From Galaxea fascicularis (lineage: Eukaryota; Cnidaria; Anthozoa; Scleractinia; Euphylliidae): a stretch of DNA of 64,000 nt. The translations under genes were made by a program, and so were the position numbers. A model generated the notes under the pieces. That model made no database searches and was not told where the DNA came from. It saw only the letters and a list, made by a program, of their open reading frames with translations. Positions within the stretch are counted from its first letter, which is position 1, and each line of letters starts with the position of its first letter. This document shows positions 59,227 to 64,000 of the stretch, in pieces. Location: contig OX419345.1 in NCBI GenBank assembly GCA_948470475.1, positions 20,379,359 to 20,443,358 of the forward strand, in the 5' to 3' direction.

Positions 59227-62200
59227 ATGACAGATCAACTTTCCTTGAAAGCAATACAGGTCGTCTTGTTCGGAGAGCATCTGAGGCGTCGCCTACATGC
59301 TGAAGATGATCCTGTTATGATCCGCGATAGACGGTATCATTTGAGAACCTATTCGTGTTGTTTTGTGGGCCGTGACCTTGTAGACTGGCTGATTCGCAAC
59401 GGAGAGGCAAACACCCGTTCCGGGGCCGTTCAGTGCATGAACGTGTTGTTTGAAAACAGTATAATTCACCACGGTAAGTGAATCAGAATCGCAAAAGAAA
59501 GTGGAATATTTTTGCATTTGCTGATACAAAATGTACACGTGAAAGTGATTGTTATGGTTGTCGGCTACTTTGCAAGACAATGTCTAATTAATTCTTCCTA
59601 AGCTACATCCTCATTCACATAGATTAATCGCTTGATTGAATTATTGTAAAAACCACAGTTGAACCGCAGCTAGGGGATATTATGAATTGAGCTAAAACTG
59701 CAGAATACACCCCGCCACTTATTTGTATATCAGTAGCTTGTAAAATCTGCCTCGTTCTTCAAATCATCTCGCTTTTAAATTGGCATGGAGGCATCAGCTT
59801 TTTTACTCAAGCTACTGACAATGTGGTTATTCCCTGAGGTTGCTCAAACCTGCAGTGAAAATTGCAGCATGCAACCAGAGAAAGCAAGAGCTGAGAGTTT
59901 TGCAGAGCTCAAAGTTAATTAATGCACTTGTCCAGAAGAAACATCCCTGTATATACCCCGAAAATGCTGGGAATTAGCAGGGGATTTCAGCAGTTTTAGA
60001 CTGTCACTTAATAATAATAATAAAAAAAGAGGTACACATTGACCTCTACTAAATGTGTTTTTTCAAACACAGCGGTATTTTAACTACCATCATTTGCAAG
60101 AATTTGACAGCCAGCTGGCTTATTGTCAGATTGAGTTGTATGTCAGACGCATGATGGGACTTGTTGCATCAAGTCGCTGAGATTTTAATGGTTTTGACAC
60201 CAAGGAATCTGGTGTTTACCTTTGCCATTTTCAGCGTTGGGAGAGTAGAGAGTGGTTTTAGCCAATTTCTTTGTCTCAAGGTAGTAATATTGGAGATATT
60301 AATGTGTGGTAACTGAGTGAACATTCCACTGAATTAAATCTCTTATCAGATAATGCTGGGTTGCAAACACCGTGACTCTCAGCACAGACAAATACTTGAT
60401 TATGATTATGCATGATTTTAGTTTTGTTGACACAGGCATGTTCCATCTTTATTTTGACTAAACCCCCCACTTCCAGATGTTGGTGAGCTTAAGCCATTAA
60501 GTGATTGTCCATTGTCCAAAATTCAATCATGTCTTTGCATGTTCCTTAACCTATCAAAGTCTTGTTAGGCAAGTCCTTTCATACTGACTTGCCTACTTTT
60601 TTTCCAAGTATGTGATGACCATCAGTTTAAAGACGAGATGCTATTCTACAGATTCCGACGAGATGATGACACTGCTGTTCTCAACCCCGACCTTTCTCTG
60701 GTTTATAGAGGTTGTAACATTTATCACAGGTGAAGTGAAATGAGACAAGACTTCCCTATGTCTTTGGCAAGTTGCCTATGAAATCATGATAATGTCTTGT
60801 GGCAAGGTCATCTGTTTTATTTAATTGTTTTGAAGTGGCCACCTATGAGATCGACCTCATCACATTGAAGTGTCAGTGGTGATTATGCTATGGCAGATGT
60901 TCACCTTTTGCAAAAACCCCTAAAAAAATTATTTAAATTGTCTTTAAGATCCTGTAGCATGTAAAGTAGTCTGACTCCGAAAAATGCTGTGAAATCACAT
61001 AAGATCATTTTAAACAGGCACCTTGGAAATGTCTAGATTGTTTTTGAGGCAGATGTGTGGCAATTTAAACCATACCATAGAAAATGCAGCCAATCAGAAT
61101 GCAGGAAAGCCATTGTACACTTGTTAGTATTCCTCTGAAGCTTCCCATCATGCACCACTTTTATTGCATAGGGCCATGTATTTTCTAAGACATGGTATAA
61201 AATAGTTATACAATGCTTTTCAGTGGTATATCATGGAATTTCCCACCTGTCACTTGTATTTTCTTTTCATACACGTTCACCTAAAGGGTTGTGGCTTTGC
61301 AAAGAAAATAGAAGTGACTTATGAGATATTTCATGATATACTACCGGAAAGCATATTTGTATAACTACATGTAGTATGTGGGAACTTAATTGAGAGATTG
61401 TTAAATTTAAAGACCCAATTGTGATAATTATACTCCTTTTTTTAAACAAAATTTAATGCCTTTAATTTTTTAAGGCACCAGAACCTCTTTGAATATCTAA
61501 GTACAGTAAATAAAGTGTTTTCTCATGCTGCAGGGCAAAGAACGAGGATTGCCAACTGATTAAGTTACGGCCATGTCATGACTTTGTGTACAGAAACTGT
61601 TTCACTGGCTGTGAATTAGTAGACTGGTTGTTACAAAATCATGAAGTAAACGACAGAGTTCAAGGAGTTTTACTTGGCAGAGAACTGCTGGAACAAACAA
61701 TCATTAAACATGGTAAACATCTATGATTTGATAATTGCAGTCCATGGCTTGGAAAGCTTAAATTCCCTTACTCATTAAGTAGGAAATTTAATTTTGCTGA
61801 ATTGGTCATCTGACAGTGGAATCCATCACTGAATATGACAAAAGAAAGTCCTATGTTAAATACAAGCAAATCATCTGCTTGGTCATAAAAACATTTTTCA
61901 GATTTGTTCAGGTGTACCCTGACCACAACTCTTGACATCAAAGAGGCCAATAATAAAATATTATGAAGCAACACAGTGTGATCATGAACCACTTGAGCTT
62001 GAAGGTAAGCATAGGAAAACAAGAGGGAACAAGTCATGATTGGTGCTTGTCACTGGTTGATAGAGTGATGCAAGCTTTCTCTTTCTTTTCTTCTCATCGT
62101 GTGGTAAAGACAAATCAAAGGCAAAATATGGGAAATAAGAGTTTAAGTTTAAAAAACTGCATCAAGTTCAGACGGCTGTGTGAAGGTGGTAATGGTTTTA

Positions 62201-63835
62201 CTGCACTCAAAGTGCAGTGCATGCAGTGCAAAGTTTACGTCAATCAACAATACATAACGAGTCATTGATAACTCTGAGAGCTGAGATACCAACTCATCTG
62301 CTAACATGACTGTTTTTTTTCCTTTTTCAGTCACAGATGAATTTCACTTCAGAGATGAAAACATCTTCTATCAGTTTATGATAGACAAAGTAGTAAACAA
62401 AAAGATGATTGATGCATTGGGTATCACCAATGACAAGCCTTCAGACTCACCAAGGAACTTCAGGCGAAGGAATCTTCCTGCACTAAATACGCAACGATCT
62501 AGCCCTGTTCCATTCTCAACGGAAAGGCCAGGGTTGACCAAATCCTGTGGTAGGCATGGTATAGTTATCAGTAATTTATTAAAGTAATAAAAAACGCGCT
62601 GAGTGCATTGTTGTGTTATATAAGCACGCTGGAATTTTTAAGAACACGAGAGAAGTGCTTAGAGAAGCACGAGCCGAACACGAGTGCTTCTGGCACTTCT
62701 CTCGTGTTCTTAAAAATTCCCAAGTGCTTATATAACTCAACAATGTACAAGGAACAAGTTTTTTATTTCTTTTATAAAATGTCCCGAAGATTTAAGCGAG
62801 CTTTCATACCTAGTTGCATGCGCACGAGCTTGTGACGTAGGCAACGTGCATTATAACTCAACAGTGCACGCGCGTGACGTAGAGTGCGTGCTTTATTGGG
62901 ATATAATGAATTCGATTCGACCAATCACAGTGCGCATAACTCTTTCAACATTTTATAATATATTATAACAAGCTTCTTAACACTGATTTCCAACACTTTC
63001 CAGCATTTGTATAATATTTTCACAAACCGGAACACAGGAACTCTTTTTATAGGTCCATGCTACATTGGTGGTATCAAATAAATGGCTAAAACTTGGGGAA
63101 AAATTTGTGGCCAAACTCCTGACATAATTGGTTACCATAGCAATAGAATAATCTATTAAAGCATCCCAATTTTTTGGCTTCAAGTGTTAATGACTCAAAA
63201 ATGGATTTGTGAGCCCTCATTTTTAACTGGAAACAGACTAATGAGGGACATCTTCTTCAAAGGGTAAGGTAGTCCTTTGGATTCAGGCCCACCTTAAATT
63301 TACAATCAAACATTTAAGGAGTCTGTAAATCATGTTTCAGCTGCGTTTTCCTCTGATGAAGAGGCAGCAGCCTCGAAAGGTCTGAAGAGTATATTTCCAT
63401 CTAGCATTCAAATTTTCAATTCATTTGTTTATCCACCAATTAAGCACTACACAGTTTCATAAGTTTTTAATGTAAATTGTGTACCAATAGTTGATTGTGA
63501 TGTGAATATTAGAAAGATCTTGTTTATAGCTTTTTAAAGCAGAATTAAATCAAGCTTTGTGAAAGAGTTGAATCACTTTAGGATATCTTCATAAGCTGGT
63601 ACCTAATCACAGTTTACTAATATTTTGTTGAATTGTGTATCAACAGTAATTTTGATGAGGATCAGATCACAGGGACCTGCAGCCTGGTCCTGTGATGTTT
63701 CAAGGCCTTTTAGAAAACAGCTAAATGAGAATGTTAAGGTTATAGTTTGTTGACTGTTTACAGATTACCAAGCATCCCATGACAGTCCAGTATCCTTTTC
63801 ATTAAGTGGAAGTCCAAGCCAGTCGCCCAGACCAG
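59227..63835 (+). CDS. DEPTOR: DEPTOR (mTOR-binding DEP protein), 5' part
   Basis: DEPTOR binds mTOR and restrains mTORC1/2. Exons in the window are 59227-59473, 60609-60729, 61534-61712, 62331-62549 and 63764-63835; all are phase-consistent and give 279 residues. Two DEP domains are visible. The first spans about 15-120 (RRYHLRTYSCCFVGRDLVDW, ending HHVCDDHQFKD and FYRFRRDDD). The second spans about 140-215 (HDFVYRNCFTGCELVDWLL, ending KHVTDEFHFRDENIFYQF). The linker exon 5 carries HDSPVSFSLSGSPSQSP, which resembles the Ser-rich linker with degron and phosphorylation sites in vertebrate DEPTOR. The C-terminal PDZ-like domain must lie beyond the window. The ATG at 59227 directly precedes the family's N-terminus. 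Confidence 0.9.
62605..62746. mobile_element. Foldback in DEPTOR intron 4
   Basis: Arms of about 65 bp, from CATTGTTG...ATATAAGCAC to its complement, with AAGAACACGAGAGAAGTGCT and its complement near the loop, close 55 bp after the exon 4 donor. Only a few mismatches are visible. Confidence 0.8.
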
Positions 63836-64000
63836 GTAACTATACAACAGCTGTGTCGTGTCGGATTAGACATCTTTAATTGCACTGAATTTTTAGTGCA
63901 TAAAATCTCTTTCAAGTATTCACTTAACTATTTCTGATTTCAATTTGAATAAAGAAGTATCGCCAACAGCGAAATAGTTAAAAGGTGTCATTGAGTATTT

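Noticed and set aside
63340..63391. Possible extra DEPTOR exon (Ala/Ser/Glu-rich frame between AG and GT)
   Set aside because: The phase fits, but the sequence GATGAAGAGGCAGCAGCC...AAAGGTCTGAAGAG resembles a common repeat junction and the next exon joins directly without it.

Overview
This window is intron-rich animal nuclear DNA. It is AT-rich, with GT-AG introns (plus two GC-AG), animal-specific genes (SELENOH, DEPTOR, RNF146, AGPAT5, MAK, TBCE) and dense short inverted-repeat transposons. The protein divergence, repeat style and a small secreted cysteine-rich peptide gene fit a cnidarian, most likely an anthozoan such as a stony coral. This assignment is inference; no species can be named from the sequence alone. 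There are no bacterial operons, rRNA genes, CRISPR arrays or phage genes.

Layout: (1) 206-3817, + strand: secreted peptide gene with two six-cysteine domains, one per exon; a 1.84 kb nested foldback element sits in intron 1. (2) 4381-11284, - strand: complete TBCE (17 coding exons, 533 aa), head-to-head with (3) 11488-12832, + strand: SELENOH, with an in-frame TGA for selenocysteine and a candidate SECIS at 13073-13160; the start codons are about 0.2 kb apart. (4) 15665-16615, - strand: single-exon, membrane-anchored copine/vWA-domain protein without a RING. (5) 16.6-22.9 kb: gene-poor, with MITEs. (6) 22950-23324, + strand: small two-TM protein. (7) 26840-38077, + strand: complete MAK/CILK1-type ciliary kinase (12 coding exons, 527 aa), with an RFX X-box upstream and a 0.4 kb repeat copy on each side. 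(8) 40859-41785 (+) and 47123-47935 (-): two intronless convergent genes that are divergent paralogues of an unrecognised family sharing two LPPI motifs and a C-terminal motif. (9) 51008-51992, + strand: RNF146 (RING+WWE). (10) 53323-58088, - strand: complete AGPAT5-type acyltransferase (11 coding exons, 367 aa). (11) 59227-end, + strand: 5' part of DEPTOR with both DEP domains, running off the window.

The genes are not a pathway; they are independent housekeeping, signalling and ciliary genes. TBCE (tubulin folding), MAK (cilium length) and perhaps the LPPI pair touch the microtubule/cilium theme. The best candidates for something undescribed are the LPPI paralogue pair, the nested foldback in the peptide gene, and the palindrome made of two inverted MITEs at 42.7-43.4 kb. 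Exon boundaries were worked out by hand from splice consensus, phase continuity and remembered family sequences. No alignment or database search was run.
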